A DNA stretch of 64,000 nucleotides from Croceitalea sp947503285 (GCF_036985505.1 NZ_BTGQ01000005.1:324797-388796); one strand, 5' to 3'; shown: positions 8,722-19,308, counted from the stretch's first letter. The notes: generated by a model from the letters alone, not told the origin. Numbers and translations: made by a program.

Positions 8722-11097
8722 TTACTCTTCCCTTAGGGCCTTAATGGGGTTTCGGTTGGCAGCCCGTATGGCTTGGCTTCCTACGGTAAGCATCGCAATA
8801 ACCAGGGCTACTAATCCAGCACTTAAAAAATATCCGCCATGTAGTGAGATTTTGTAGGCAAATTGTGATAGCCAATCTGCCGCAAGCAAATACGCAATAG
8901 GTAACGCGATGAGCATTGAAATCAGCACCAATTTTAAAAATTCACTAGAGAGCATTACGGTTAATTGGCCAATACTCTGACCAAGTACTTTTCGGATACT
9001 AATTTCTTTTCGTCGTCTTTCAGCGGAAAAAGCTGCCAAGCCAAAAAGACCTAGGCAAGATATTAAAACAGCCATTCCGGCAAAGTATTTAGACAAGGTC
9101 GATACGCGTTGTTCTGCTTGGTAAAGCTCTTGATATTGATTATCCAAAAAACGAAAATTAAACTCCAACCCTGGATTGAATTGGTGAAAAAGGTCGGTTA
9201 GGGCCGCTAAAGTGGATTTTTCTTCACCCGCTTTTATTTTTACCACTAAATTACTTACCCACTCCGTTCGGCACAACAATGCCATTGGGGCGATTTCATT
9301 GTACAATGATTGTATGTTAAAATCTTTTACCACGCCTATTATCTCCCTGTTCGGTCCTCGCATGTCAATTACGGTACCAATAGGATTTTCAAGCCCCATG
9401 AGCTTAACGGCTGTTTCATTTAATATGATTTGTGAACCGTTATCCGGTCTTTCATTTACATAAGAGCGGCCTTCCTTTATTGCAATACCCATGGTCTCGA
9501 TAAAATCCGGACCTACATGGGCATGTCTAAAAGTCAATTGTTCAGACCCTTCTTTTTGCCCTGGCCAAGAATGACCCCGTGAAGAGTTGCTGAAATTTGT
9601 CATACTACCCTGCATATAAGAGGCATTTACCACGCCGGGTAATTGTTTTGCCTCATCAAGAAACACATCCATACTGTTGATAAGGGCATCTTCTCGCTCA
9701 AAGATGATGATGTTGTCTTTGTTGAATCCAAGATTTTTTGACTGTATAAAATCAAGCTGCCTATAAATGACACTTACCGCAACGATTAATATCAATGAAA
9801 CGCTAAATTGAAATATCACCAAGCCCTTACGGACAAAGAGTTCGCCAAACGAAGTGCTTATTTTTCCCTTTAATACCTTAACAGGGTTGAATTTGGTAAG
9901 GTATATTGCCGGGTAACTTCCCGAGGCCAGGCCCGTACATAATGTGATAAGTACAATTGGGACAATTATCTCAGCGTCTAAGGTGAATACAAGCGCCTTA
10001 CCGGTGACACTATTGAACCAAGGCATAAGTAGTATGACTGCAACGCAAGCACTGATTAAGGCGAAGAATGAAAGTAGCACCGATTCTGAAAGGAATTGAA
10101 GGATCAGTGACTTTCTATTTGCCCCCACTGCTTTTTTTATTCCCACTTCCTTTAATCTTCTTGAGGCCCTAGCCGTTGATAGATTCATAAAATTGATACA
10201 AGCGATGGATAGTACAAAAAGGGCAATGATTGAAAAAAGGATTACATAGGTAATTCGCCCCCCAACCTGTTTTCCGTTTTCATAGGTTCCTTTAAGGTAA
10301 TTGTCACTATACTTTGTAAAAAAGACTTGATCTTCAACGTAGTCGCTTTTCTTTTTTGTGAAATCCGCTATTTTATCATTAAAATCATTGAGGTCAACAT
10401 TTGGTTTTAGCAATGCATACATGCTGGAGCTATTGCTATACCACGCTATGTCGTCAGGATTTCGATATTTTAAGAAGGTTTTGTAGGGCAGCACAAAATC
10501 GAACCGTTCAGACGAGGTTTTAGGAATTTCAAAAACACCGGTAACAGTAAAAACACCATCTATGTTTTCCTCTGCTTTTTTTACCGAAATGGTTTTTCCT
10601 ATCGGGTCTGAACCTTGTCCAAAAAGGGTATTTGCGAGTTTCGATGAAATTAAGACAGCATCTACATCGGCCAATACCGTGTTTTTATTTCCTGTGATCA
10701 AAGGGTAAGAGAAGACCTTAAAAAAGTCTTCACTTGCCATAATTCCAAAAGAACTTAGCTTCTTATCCTCGATTTCCAGGTGGGCACTATTATTGAACCT
10801 ATAGACCGCGGTGGCCATTTCAACCTCGGGAATTTCTTGCTGTAAGGCCTTCAACATCAAGCTTGAATTTGAAGTGAATGTAGCTAACGAACCTTGCCCA
10901 TTAGGTACGTTTCTTCGCACCTGGTAAAGTCGTTCATCGTTTTTATGGAACTTATCGACTACCATTTCATGTGAAACCCATAGAAACACCAAGAATACAC
11001 ATACCAACCCGGTTGATAGTCCAATTAGATTAATCAGGAAACTACTCTTGTGCTTTTGAATAGTTCTTACATATAGTAATAAGTTGTGCTTTAACAT
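8722..11097 (-). CDS. ABC permease 2, two-FtsX-domain
   Basis: 791 residues. It opens MLKHNLLLYVRTIQKHK. The first FtsX domain carries ACINFMNLSTARASRRLKEV and the second KEISIRKVLGQS, where Ser replaces the usual Gly of EIGIRKV. The closest relative in the array is permease 9. Both have the leader-domain text KYSDxYLxGxYxNG followed by GGRI and a tyrosine-valine entry to FtsX domain 1, and both start MLKHNL. They are not adjacent, so the duplication that made them predates the present order, or the order was reshuffled. It is followed after 32 bp by permease 1 and preceded, across 64 bp, by the GIN protein gene. Confidence 0.9.
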   Translation of the reverse strand: MLKHNLLLYVRTIQKHKSSFLINLIGLSTGLVCVFLVFLWVSHEMVVDKFHKNDERLYQVRRNVPNGQGSLATFTSNSSLMLKALQQEIPEVEMATAVYRFNNSAHLEIEDKKLSSFGIMASEDFFKVFSYPLITGNKNTVLADVDAVLISSKLANTLFGQGSDPIGKTISVKKAEENIDGVFTVTGVFEIPKTSSERFDFVLPYKTFLKYRNPDDIAWYSNSSSMYALLKPNVDLNDFNDKIADFTKKKSDYVEDQVFFTKYSDNYLKGTYENGKQVGGRITYVILFSIIALFVLSIACINFMNLSTARASRRLKEVGIKKAVGANRKSLILQFLSESVLLSFFALISACVAVILLMPWFNSVTGKALVFTLDAEIIVPIVLITLCTGLASGSYPAIYLTKFNPVKVLKGKISTSFGELFVRKGLVIFQFSVSLILIVAVSVIYRQLDFIQSKNLGFNKDNIIIFEREDALINSMDVFLDEAKQLPGVVNASYMQGSMTNFSNSSRGHSWPGQKEGSEQLTFRHAHVGPDFIETMGIAIKEGRSYVNERPDNGSQIILNETAVKLMGLENPIGTVIDMRGPNREIIGVVKDFNIQSLYNEIAPMALLCRTEWVSNLVVKIKAGEEKSTLAALTDLFHQFNPGLEFNFRFLDNQYQELYQAEQRVSTLSKYFAGMAVLISCLGLFGLAAFSAERRRKEISIRKVLGQSIGQLTVMLSSEFLKLVLISMLIALPIAYLLAADWLSQFAYKISLHGGYFLSAGLVALVIAMLTVGSQAIRAANRNPIKALREE

Positions 11098-11161
11098 TTT
11101 TTAATTTTATGATGACGGCTCAAAAAACTTGGTTGGTACTTCTTCTATTCCAATAGAACTT

Positions 11162-11884
11162 TTATTGTCTAGATACGCTACTGGAACCTGTAGTTTTCGC
11201 GTATTCCTTACTCGGATTGCCACGATATCTTATGTTACTGGAACCTGATGATTTCGTACGGAGCACATCGGTAACTGCCAATCGAATATCGGAAGAACCC
11301 GATGAGGTAATTTCGGCATCGGTGGCTTTTAGATCATAAGCATTCAGACTTGAAGATCCAGAAGAAGTGATGTTCAGCTTTTCAGTACTCCCACCAAGCT
11401 TTATGTTACTTGATCCAGATGAGACTATCTTTAAGCTATTTACATTCAGCAACAGTTCTGCATTTCTAGCTCCTGAGGTATGCACTTTAAAACTATCGGC
11501 CTTAAGGGTCGTGGTAGTATATAATTTGCCAGAACCTGAAAGACGAATCGCATCTATTTCCTCAACAGGGATGGTTATCAAAATACGCTCACCATTTGAG
11601 ATTTTAAGTTGCATATTGTCCCTTGATTTTATGGTCAAGGTTCCCCCTTTCACTTCGGTTTCGATATATTTTAAAAGGTTATCCTCACCTGATAAAGTGA
11701 TTTTTCCCTCAGTGCCTTCTACAAGTTTGACTTCATAAAAACCACCTACTCGAAGTCCGTCGTAATCTCCAGTGGTTCTTTCTATGGTAACGACGTTGCC
11801 GTTGCCCTTTACTTTTTTGCCGCGTTGGGCGTTTACCGATACGAGTGCTGCTAGTGTCAAAAAAATTGTAATTAAGTTTTTCAT
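11162..11884 (-). CDS. GIN-domain (DUF2807) secreted protein with SGSS repeats
   Basis: 240 residues. I place the start at 11884, not at an in-frame ATG at 11914 that overlaps the end of permease 3. From 11884 the protein begins with a clean signal peptide (MKNLITIFLTLAALVSVNAQ), and AAAGGA lies 7-8 bp upstream. The mature protein is all-beta, with the motif SGSS or SGSG at regular intervals over the C-terminal half (for example IVSSGSSNIKL, ITSSGSSSLNA, ITSSGSSDIRL), as in the putative auto-transporter adhesin head GIN domain, a right-handed beta solenoid. It is periplasmic or surface-located. Its position between permeases 3 and 2 in the same unit suggests an accessory role in the transporter system; this is inference. 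Confidence 0.85.
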   Translation of the reverse strand: MKNLITIFLTLAALVSVNAQRGKKVKGNGNVVTIERTTGDYDGLRVGGFYEVKLVEGTEGKITLSGEDNLLKYIETEVKGGTLTIKSRDNMQLKISNGERILITIPVEEIDAIRLSGSGKLYTTTTLKADSFKVHTSGARNAELLLNVNSLKIVSSGSSNIKLGGSTEKLNITSSGSSSLNAYDLKATDAEITSSGSSDIRLAVTDVLRTKSSGSSNIRYRGNPSKEYAKTTGSSSVSRQ

Positions 11885-11906
11885 GATGGTTTCCTTTGTT
11901 TGATTA

Positions 11907-14288
11907 TTATTCATCCCGTAATGACTCTACCGGGTTCGCAACGGCAGCTTTAACGCTTTGCCAACTTACCGTTAACAAGGTAATTGCCATAACGATTAGA
12001 CCTGCAAAGACAAAACCTTGCCAATCAATATTGGTCTTATATGCAAAACCCTCAAGCCATTTATTCATGGCATACCAAGAAATAGGGGTTGCTATGGCGA
12101 AGGCCAAGGCTACCCATTTCACAAAGTCTTTGTTCAAAAGGGAAAGAATTTGGGTTATCGTTGCACCATTGACCTTTCTAATACCAATTTCTTTCGTCCT
12201 GCGTGCCATGGTATAAGAAGCCAGTGCAAAAAGCCCCATGCAAGAAAGCACAACCGCTAGTATTGAGAACCATGTGATCAAAGTATTTACGCGCCTATAT
12301 TCGTCATAATAAACATTCAATTTTTCATCTGCAAAAAAGTAATCCAAGGTTTGGCCAGGAAACAATTCTTGCCATTTTTCTTTGATGAGGTCGATAACCT
12401 GTAACGTAGCTAGTTTTTCCGATCGTACGGTCAAGTAATCCCAATTCATAAGATTTTCTTGTTCTACAAAAAAATGTGCCAAAGGTTGTATGGCACTTTG
12501 AACACCTTGATAACTGAAATCATCAATTACCCCGACTACGCGGTATTGGGTTCCGCCTTCCCTGCCTTCTACCAAGATTTGGCCATCTGCTTCGGTATAA
12601 CCCAGCTGGTCCATGGCCGTTTGATTCAGTACCACGGTATTTTTTAAGGCTGTGGGCTCTTTGTTAAAACCGTGCCCACTTAATACGTCAATCCCAAGGG
12701 TTTTAAAATAGTCTTTACCGACATAAGACTTTCTAAGACTGATATCCGCTACAGCACTTTCCCCCATAGGATAAAAAGTGTTGTAGTTTTCATCGTAATC
12801 CCCAGGAATGCTTCCTGTAAAATTAACGGACGCTACATATGGGCTTTTCGCCAGTTCTTTCGCGATTACATCAAGTTTACCAGAGGCAATGTCAAGATCA
12901 CTATGTTTCCAAAAATCGGTTTGGGCAACGATGACATTTTCACTGTCAAATTTGGGGTTCTTGTCAAGCATGAAATCAATTTGTTTCCTGACCAAAATGG
13001 TTCCTGAAATCAAAATAATGGCTATAACAAATTGGATGATTACGGATGAATATTTTGAAAGGCCCAATTTGCTTTTTGACGTGTATTTTCCTTGAAGGTT
13101 TTCTACTAGTTTACTTCGAGACCAAAGCAATGACGGTACAATACTGGAACACACGCCCACAAAGCCCCAAATACCAAATAGCAATAGACCCAGAAAGTAC
13201 GGATTGAATGATTGCAGGATCAAATGGGTTTCAAAAAGCACGTTGAATGCAGGGAGTATAAAGGTGCTTAAGATGAAAATACCAAGTAACAACGCAATAA
13301 ACCCTATTGCGAATGACTCTATCATAATCTGCTGTACCACCTGTTTTTTTGAAGCTCCATGTACTTTTTTCACCCCGATTTCACGAGTTCTTGATAGGGC
13401 ATTTACAACGGTCAAATTGATAAAGTTGACTATTGCGATACCAATGACCCCCAAGGCTATGATTGCCAAAATTATGATCAAGGTTTGGTTTGATTCTTCT
13501 GCCGCATGATATTCTGAAAAAGGCAATAGACCGATTTTGGTAGTATTTTCCCCCACAGGAAGGAAATTTGCCTTAACAATACTTTTAAGCTTGTTTTCAA
13601 CCACCGATGGTGACGTACCTTCTTGCAGCAAAACATAGGTTTCAGAAAATGTATTGTACCAATCGTGTACCTCTTTGATCCAAGGTGAAATGGTCTCCCC
13701 GCTTTCATAAGAGGTAACGATATCAAATTTCACTGACGAATTTTCAGGAATATCGACGACTCCGTTTACGGTCAAGAAAGTATTGTCAAAGCCGATTTGT
13801 AATTGTTTGCCCAGAGCGGAAGTGGCACCAAAATATTTTTTGGCAAAGGCCTTGCTTATAACCGCAGTGTACTTTTCATCAAGTACATTTTGCGCGTTTC
13901 CTTCTTTAAAGGGGAAACTAAATACTGAAAAAAATCCATGGTCAACATAAAAGACATTTTCCATAAAGGCATTATCACCATGGCTTAACCGATATCCGTC
14001 CCAATCAAAGATTCGGGTTCCGTTGACTATTTCAGGAATTTCTTGCTGCATTTGAGGTAGTAACAACCCTTTGGTAGCGGTACTCGTACCATCTTCATAA
14101 ACTTCTTGGATCCTATAAATATTGGCGAGGTTTTCGTTAAAATGATTGTAAGTCAAATCGTTATAAAGGTAGATCGACAATACCAAGAATGAGGCGATAC
14201 CCACACCAAGACCGATGGTATTGATTAGAAACGTGCCTTTACTTCGTTTTATGTTCCTAAAAAATAGTTTTAGATTGTGTTTTAGCAT
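11907..14288 (-). CDS. ABC permease 3, two-FtsX-domain
   Basis: 793 residues from ATG 14288. The open frame continues upstream to 14333, but that would overlap permease 4 by 35 bp, and only MLKHNLKLFFRNIKR from 14288 aligns with the other permeases. The first FtsX domain is divergent (VNFINLTVVNALSRTREIGV then KKVHGAS). The second has KEIGIRKVNGAT and LLNKDFVKW and ends NPVESLRDE. The VNGAT/LLNKDFVKW/ESLRDE signature is shared only with permease 4, its neighbour 10 bp upstream, so the two are a local duplicate pair at least in the C-terminal domain. The GIN gene follows after 22 bp. Confidence 0.9.
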   Translation of the reverse strand: MLKHNLKLFFRNIKRSKGTFLINTIGLGVGIASFLVLSIYLYNDLTYNHFNENLANIYRIQEVYEDGTSTATKGLLLPQMQQEIPEIVNGTRIFDWDGYRLSHGDNAFMENVFYVDHGFFSVFSFPFKEGNAQNVLDEKYTAVISKAFAKKYFGATSALGKQLQIGFDNTFLTVNGVVDIPENSSVKFDIVTSYESGETISPWIKEVHDWYNTFSETYVLLQEGTSPSVVENKLKSIVKANFLPVGENTTKIGLLPFSEYHAAEESNQTLIIILAIIALGVIGIAIVNFINLTVVNALSRTREIGVKKVHGASKKQVVQQIMIESFAIGFIALLLGIFILSTFILPAFNVLFETHLILQSFNPYFLGLLLFGIWGFVGVCSSIVPSLLWSRSKLVENLQGKYTSKSKLGLSKYSSVIIQFVIAIILISGTILVRKQIDFMLDKNPKFDSENVIVAQTDFWKHSDLDIASGKLDVIAKELAKSPYVASVNFTGSIPGDYDENYNTFYPMGESAVADISLRKSYVGKDYFKTLGIDVLSGHGFNKEPTALKNTVVLNQTAMDQLGYTEADGQILVEGREGGTQYRVVGVIDDFSYQGVQSAIQPLAHFFVEQENLMNWDYLTVRSEKLATLQVIDLIKEKWQELFPGQTLDYFFADEKLNVYYDEYRRVNTLITWFSILAVVLSCMGLFALASYTMARRTKEIGIRKVNGATITQILSLLNKDFVKWVALAFAIATPISWYAMNKWLEGFAYKTNIDWQGFVFAGLIVMAITLLTVSWQSVKAAVANPVESLRDE

Positions 14289-14298
14289 AGCACTGGTT

Positions 14299-16716
14299 TT
14301 ATTCGTCCCGTAATGATTCCATCGGGTTTGCAACGGCAGCTTGAAAGCTCTGCCAGCTCACCGTAAGTGCAGCAATTACTAGGGCTGCCAACCCTGCCAG
14401 GGCAAATATCCACCAGCTTAGGCTTGTCTTATAGGCAAAATCTTGCAACCATTGACTTATGGCATACCAAGAAATTGGAATGGCAAATAGAAAAGCTATG
14501 CCAACCCATTTTACAAAATCCTTATTTAAAAGTAGAAGTACCTGCGGAACCGTAGCCCCGTTTACCTTTCGTATCCCAATTTCTTTTTTTCGTTGAACCA
14601 CCGTGTAAGAGGTTAACCCGAAAAGCCCCATAGAAGCGATTACGATCGCCAAAAAAGTAAATATTTGGAATGTGGCACCAAACGCCTTATCCTCTCTGTA
14701 TTGTGCTTCAAATTTTTCATCTAAAAAAGTATAGTTAAAGGTGCTTTTTGGAAATAACGCGGACCATTTACCCTCGATTTCGGAAATTACCCCGTTCAGA
14801 CCTGATGGGGATAAGGCAGTTCGGTTCAATTTGACAAGGATATTGTTCGTATTGGTACGATGCAGTAAAATCATGGGTTCAATACCCGTTTTTAAACCAA
14901 AATGGTGGTAATCTTTAATGACACCTGAAATGGTCCAAACCTGATCAAAAAAGCGAACGGTCTTGTTGACGGCGTCTTGCATATTTGAAATACCCATATG
15001 TTTGACAAACCGTTCATTCATGACGATGTTATTACTTTGGCCCTTGGCATTATCCAAAAAAGGAACACCGGCCACGAACTGCATATCCATAAGTTCAAAA
15101 TATTCAGGGCCTACCGAATAATTATACCATATTCTTGAGTCATCTTTCTTGCCGTTCGGAAAAGTAATACCCACACTTGAGTTTAGTTTTTCGTAGGTAT
15201 CACCGGGATAGGTTTTTGAGAATACGGCGCGTTCCACAAAGGGAAGATCGACCAGTTCGTTCTTCAATGTTTTTAGGTCGTTTTCTACTAGGGAATCTGA
15301 TTTGGTACCAAATACCGCACCATGTACTGCAATGACCTGATCGATGTCGGCACCAATGGGTTGATTTTGTAAAAACCTTATTTGCTTGTTCACCATTAAA
15401 GTGCCGATCAGTAAAACGATCGTTGCCAAAAATTGACCTATAATAAGTCCTTTTCTAATGGTCAGGCCATTGTTAGAGGTGTGTACTTTTCCTTTTAAGG
15501 CCTTGGCAGGACTGTAATTGCCCAAAACAAAGGCCGGATATAATCCCGAAAGGAATGCACCAAAAGCGATGAATCCTATTACGGGGAGAAAATCTTTAAT
15601 GGTAGCAGGGCCTATGGTCAACTCCTTTGCAATAAAACCATTGAATATGGGCAATACGGCCAATACGATCACTATGGCCAGTACAATGGCAGCAAAGTTC
15701 ACTAACAATGACTCTAGCAGTGATTGTACTATTATTTGTGGTTTCAGGGCGCCGGCTACTTTTCGAATACCTGTTTCCTTTGCACGCTCTAGCGACTTGG
15801 CCGTAGATAGGTTGATGTAATTGAGCCATGAAAGCACAATAATGATAAAGGCAATAGCCAATAGAAAACGCACCCTACTTGCGCTACCATTGGCTTCAGC
15901 TTCGTAGGGCTTGTTAGAGTATAGGTGAATGTCTTCAAGTGGCTCTATATTATGCCTCTCAAAGGGAAGGCTCTCCACTTTGTGGGCCATGATTTTTTGC
16001 TTGAGCGCAACGGCATCGGCCGAGGAATCAAGTTTTATATAGGTAAAATACGTGTTTTGGTTCCAGGTAAACTTCCAGTCACCCTCAAAAATCGACCAGG
16101 TATAAAAGCTTTTAAACGAAATTAGGAAGTCATTTTTTAGATGGGTATTGCGCCCATTGTCTTGAAGGATTCCGGTGACGGTAAAAACCGGACCCTTATC
16201 ATCATTTAGTTTCAAGGTTCTACCAAGTACTTCTTCAGAACCGAAAAGCTTTTGTGCCAACGATGGTGTCAATACTATGGTGTATGGATCGTTCAGGGCA
16301 TTTTTGACATCCCCTTGTTGTAGTTGGTGGTTAAAGATCTCAAAATAGGAAGGGTCTGCCAAAGACCCCTTGTTGTTGTCGAACAATTCATTATCGGCCA
16401 TAATGACCACCTCGGTCATGTGTCGAAACCTTACAAAATCCAACACCTCGGGAAACACCTCTTTGAGTGTTGGTCCACTTACAATGTAGGCATTGGCATC
16501 ACCGGCAACCCATTCCCCTCCTTCTTTATAATCCATGTAAACGCGTTGTACATTTTCGGAACCTTGAAATTTGTCAAAGCTTTTTTCATAGTTTACATAA
16601 AGCATGACCAGCACGAATGAAGCGATACCAATGGCCAATCCAAAAATATTGATAAAGGAATATAGCTTATTCTTTAACAAGTATCTGGTGGCGATTTTTA
16701 AGAACAGTTTGTACAT
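14299..16716 (-). CDS. ABC permease 4, two-FtsX-domain
   Basis: 805 residues, starting MYKLFLKIATRYLLKNKLYS. FtsX domain 1 reads LNYINLSTAKSLERAKETGI then RKVAGAL. Domain 2 reads KEIGIRKVNGAT and LLNKDFVKWVGIAF, ending NPMESLRDE, nearly the same as permease 3. The N-terminal periplasmic domain (about 45-290) differs strongly from that of permease 3, so the pair shares membrane and ATPase-coupling parts but probably not the same ligand surface. It lies 23 bp after permease 5 and 10 bp before permease 3, so translation is probably coupled along this stretch. Confidence 0.9.
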   Translation of the reverse strand: MYKLFLKIATRYLLKNKLYSFINIFGLAIGIASFVLVMLYVNYEKSFDKFQGSENVQRVYMDYKEGGEWVAGDANAYIVSGPTLKEVFPEVLDFVRFRHMTEVVIMADNELFDNNKGSLADPSYFEIFNHQLQQGDVKNALNDPYTIVLTPSLAQKLFGSEEVLGRTLKLNDDKGPVFTVTGILQDNGRNTHLKNDFLISFKSFYTWSIFEGDWKFTWNQNTYFTYIKLDSSADAVALKQKIMAHKVESLPFERHNIEPLEDIHLYSNKPYEAEANGSASRVRFLLAIAFIIIVLSWLNYINLSTAKSLERAKETGIRKVAGALKPQIIVQSLLESLLVNFAAIVLAIVIVLAVLPIFNGFIAKELTIGPATIKDFLPVIGFIAFGAFLSGLYPAFVLGNYSPAKALKGKVHTSNNGLTIRKGLIIGQFLATIVLLIGTLMVNKQIRFLQNQPIGADIDQVIAVHGAVFGTKSDSLVENDLKTLKNELVDLPFVERAVFSKTYPGDTYEKLNSSVGITFPNGKKDDSRIWYNYSVGPEYFELMDMQFVAGVPFLDNAKGQSNNIVMNERFVKHMGISNMQDAVNKTVRFFDQVWTISGVIKDYHHFGLKTGIEPMILLHRTNTNNILVKLNRTALSPSGLNGVISEIEGKWSALFPKSTFNYTFLDEKFEAQYREDKAFGATFQIFTFLAIVIASMGLFGLTSYTVVQRKKEIGIRKVNGATVPQVLLLLNKDFVKWVGIAFLFAIPISWYAISQWLQDFAYKTSLSWWIFALAGLAALVIAALTVSWQSFQAAVANPMESLRDE

Positions 16717-16739
16717 GATATTTTTTTAGGTCATTGACT

Positions 16740-19115
16740 TCATTCTTCCCTTAGGGTATCGACAGGATTTTTATTTGCTGCTGAAAGGGTCTGTATACCA
16801 ACGGTGAATAATGCCAAGGTCATTGCCAAAAAACCTGTTAGAAAAAAGACCATCCAATTGATATCGATTCGATAGGCGAAATCTTGAAGCCATCTCTCCA
16901 TGGCAAACCAACCAATAGGTATTGATATTAAAGTGGCCAAAGCCACCAGCTTTAAAAATGATTTTGAAAACAACCCAACGATATGAAAATCTGAGGCGCC
17001 GAGCACCTTTCTTACCCCAATTTCCTTTGAACGCTGTGCTACTTTATGTGCGATTAGCCCAAAAAGGCCCATACAGGCTATAAAGAGTGCTATTAAAGTG
17101 AATACGTTGAAAATTTTTCCAAATCGCTTTTCCGATTTATAAAGTTGGGCATAAGACTCATCCATAAACTGATATTCAAAAGGGATGTTGGGTATGTGGG
17201 TCTTCATAGTCCGTTCGATATGTGCCAGGGTGTTATCCAAATCATCCATGGTTACTTTTATCGCAATATTGCTGCTGTAAAAACTTCGCGATTTGGTTCG
17301 GTAACCAATGAACATGGGTTCTATGGAAAGCTGAAAAGGCTGAAAATGAAAATCTTGTATGACACCTATTACCTTTTTTCCGTTGAATAGTTTTCCTATG
17401 GCATTGGACCATCCCAAGGCTTTTACGGCAGATTCGTTTATTAAGATACTCTCTGTCTGGTCGGTTGGAAATTCTTCCGAGAAATTTCGGCCGGCCACTA
17501 ATTTCATCTCAAAAAGACTTACGTAATCATCATCAATATAATTGCGATAGGCGAACAATTTTTCATTACCCGAGTTACCTTCCCAATCTTCAATAATCGT
17601 CTGATCTTCAGTGGTAAGGGGCATATTATTGGTCAGGGCAACGCGTTGTATCTGGGGGTGCTTTAACAATTCATCTTTTATAACCGCATTTTTATCATAA
17701 AAATCTACTTTTTGGTAAGGTATATATACGATTTGCCCTTTAGAATACCCCAGTTTTTTATTTTGGATAAAGTCAAGCTGTTGATAGACCACAACACTTG
17801 CGATGGCCAGAACAATTGCGGCGGCAAATTGGCCAACCACTAAGGCATTTCTTAAAAAAGCACCATCTTTACTTTTGAACTTCACGCCTTTTAGTGCCTT
17901 GATGGGCGCGATGGCCGAAGCCAAAAATGCAGGATATAGCCCGGAAATAATGCCAATGCCCAATGCTACAATGAACAATAATAAGAACAAGCCGGTCTTA
18001 CCTGAGAAGCTCTGTGAAATGGCCGATCCGATGATATTGTTGAATATAGGTAAAAGCAAAAGGGATAAAAGGGAGGCCAGTAAGAAACTGAACAAGGTTA
18101 CCAATAATGATTCAGAAATAAACTGATTTATAAGATGCTTTTTCTTGGCGCCTAAAACTTTGCGTACACCAACTTCCTTAGAGCGGCTAGAGGCCCTTGC
18201 CGAGGCTAGATTCATGTAATTGACACCTGCCAACAATACTATGATAAGTGCTATGGTGGCAGACAGGTAAATGTATCGAATATCACTTGTCGGGCCTATC
18301 TCAAAGTTGATTTGCGAGTGCAAGCGAATATCTTTAAGGGGTTGTAAATAGTACTCTGCCCTGAATGGAAACTGTTTGTATGCCGGTATGGTGTACACCT
18401 TTAAAGCGTCCATTTTTTTATTGAACAAGGTATAATCATATCCTTTTGGCAAAACTATATAAGCGTAGTAGTTATTGCTTGCCCAAGAATCACTGTTTTG
18501 ATAATACCTGTAGTTCTTATATGAAGTGATGTAATCAAAACTAAAATGCTGGTTATTCGGCACATCGCTTACGATTCCTTTTACCGTTAAAAGTCCGTCG
18601 TTTTCAAGTTTTATCGTTTTTCCTATCGCAGGGGTATTTCCAAAGTGCTTCTTTGCCATGGATTCGGTAAGGATCACACTTTTGGGATCTTCCAGTGCTT
18701 TTTCACCGATACCTTCAATGATATTGTAATCAAAGACGTTGAATAATTCCCCATCTGAAAAAAGACCCTGTGCATAAAAGGTCTTGGTACCTATGCGAAG
18801 AAGGGTCTCGTCGCGGGTAAGGGTGGTGGCCTCTTCAACTTCAGGAAATTGATTTTTCAATGTTTCCGCCAAGGGTCTGGGTGCAAGGGCAAACCGATCC
18901 GTCCCCTTAAACTCATTGCCCCTTTGAATCATGGAGACCCGATAGATACGGTCTGCTTTTTCATGTTGACCATCATAGCTTAGTTCGTATTGAATGTAAA
19001 GTGCTATCAATATGAAACAGGTAAGACCGACCGTCATGCCGGCAAGGTTGATGAATGAGAAGAAACGATGCTTTACCAAGCTTCTAAATCCAATCTTGAT
19101 GTAGGTAGTTATCAT
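16740..19115 (-). CDS. ABC permease 5, two-FtsX-domain; first gene of unit D
   Basis: 791 residues from ATG 19115, where AAGGA lies 6 bp upstream and MITTYIKIGFRSLVKH aligns with the family start. The longer frame to 19163 adds a non-conserved 16-residue head. FtsX domain 1 has AGVNYMNLASARASSRSKEV, and domain 2 has KEIGVRKVLGASDFHIVGLF. The protein ends NPVDTLREE. It resembles permease 8 in the first periplasmic domain (RGNEFKG/HGNEYLG, FPEVEEA, and the YYLQPLKDI/YFVQPLSDL stretch). It is the first gene behind the predicted regulator-controlled promoter at 19201-19308, which would drive permeases 5-3, GIN, permeases 2-1 and the terminal ATPase. Confidence 0.9.
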   Translation of the reverse strand: MITTYIKIGFRSLVKHRFFSFINLAGMTVGLTCFILIALYIQYELSYDGQHEKADRIYRVSMIQRGNEFKGTDRFALAPRPLAETLKNQFPEVEEATTLTRDETLLRIGTKTFYAQGLFSDGELFNVFDYNIIEGIGEKALEDPKSVILTESMAKKHFGNTPAIGKTIKLENDGLLTVKGIVSDVPNNQHFSFDYITSYKNYRYYQNSDSWASNNYYAYIVLPKGYDYTLFNKKMDALKVYTIPAYKQFPFRAEYYLQPLKDIRLHSQINFEIGPTSDIRYIYLSATIALIIVLLAGVNYMNLASARASSRSKEVGVRKVLGAKKKHLINQFISESLLVTLFSFLLASLLSLLLLPIFNNIIGSAISQSFSGKTGLFLLLFIVALGIGIISGLYPAFLASAIAPIKALKGVKFKSKDGAFLRNALVVGQFAAAIVLAIASVVVYQQLDFIQNKKLGYSKGQIVYIPYQKVDFYDKNAVIKDELLKHPQIQRVALTNNMPLTTEDQTIIEDWEGNSGNEKLFAYRNYIDDDYVSLFEMKLVAGRNFSEEFPTDQTESILINESAVKALGWSNAIGKLFNGKKVIGVIQDFHFQPFQLSIEPMFIGYRTKSRSFYSSNIAIKVTMDDLDNTLAHIERTMKTHIPNIPFEYQFMDESYAQLYKSEKRFGKIFNVFTLIALFIACMGLFGLIAHKVAQRSKEIGVRKVLGASDFHIVGLFSKSFLKLVALATLISIPIGWFAMERWLQDFAYRIDINWMVFFLTGFLAMTLALFTVGIQTLSAANKNPVDTLREE

Positions 19116-19200
19116 GTGTTCCTTAAGTCTTTTGGCTGGCTGTTTAGCCGTTAGGTAGGGCAAAGAGTCGTTGAAAATGGTATCGCCTACAACTAAAGTG

Positions 19201-19216
19201 TTCGATTTTCATGCCA
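19201..19216 (-). promoter_or_regulatory. Candidate sigma-54 promoter of unit D (permease 5)
   Basis: On the minus strand TTGGCATGAAAATCGAA: TGGCA (19216-19212) matches the -24 box, and the -12 position reads TCGA rather than TTGC, keeping the G 12 bp from the first G of GG. The predicted start of transcription, about 19190, is 75 nt before the start codon. The two other downstream copies (36414-36429, 41386-41401) have the same TGGCAT-N5-TCGA form. Read alone it is weak; the constant distance to the paired sites upstream supports it. Confidence 0.5.
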
Positions 19217-19269
19217 AAAATATAAGTGTCTAAAAATTAGATTCTTATAACAAGAAAGGACTCAAAAAG

Positions 19270-19308
19270 TGTAAAATATTTGGACAAATTATGTACAAAA
19301 TATTGACA
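19270..19308 (-). promoter_or_regulatory. Paired 17-bp enhancer-like sites, unit D
   Basis: TGTAAAATATTTGGACA (19270-19286) and TGTACAAAATATTGACA (19292-19308) are two TGT-N11-ACA near-palindromes that start 22 bp apart, i.e. on the same face of the helix. The proximal site begins 54 bp upstream of the -24 box. They are the predicted binding sites of the NtrC-type regulator encoded at 48694. The stretch CAAAAAGTGTAAAATA at the first site is also found at the tolC promoter. Confidence 0.6.
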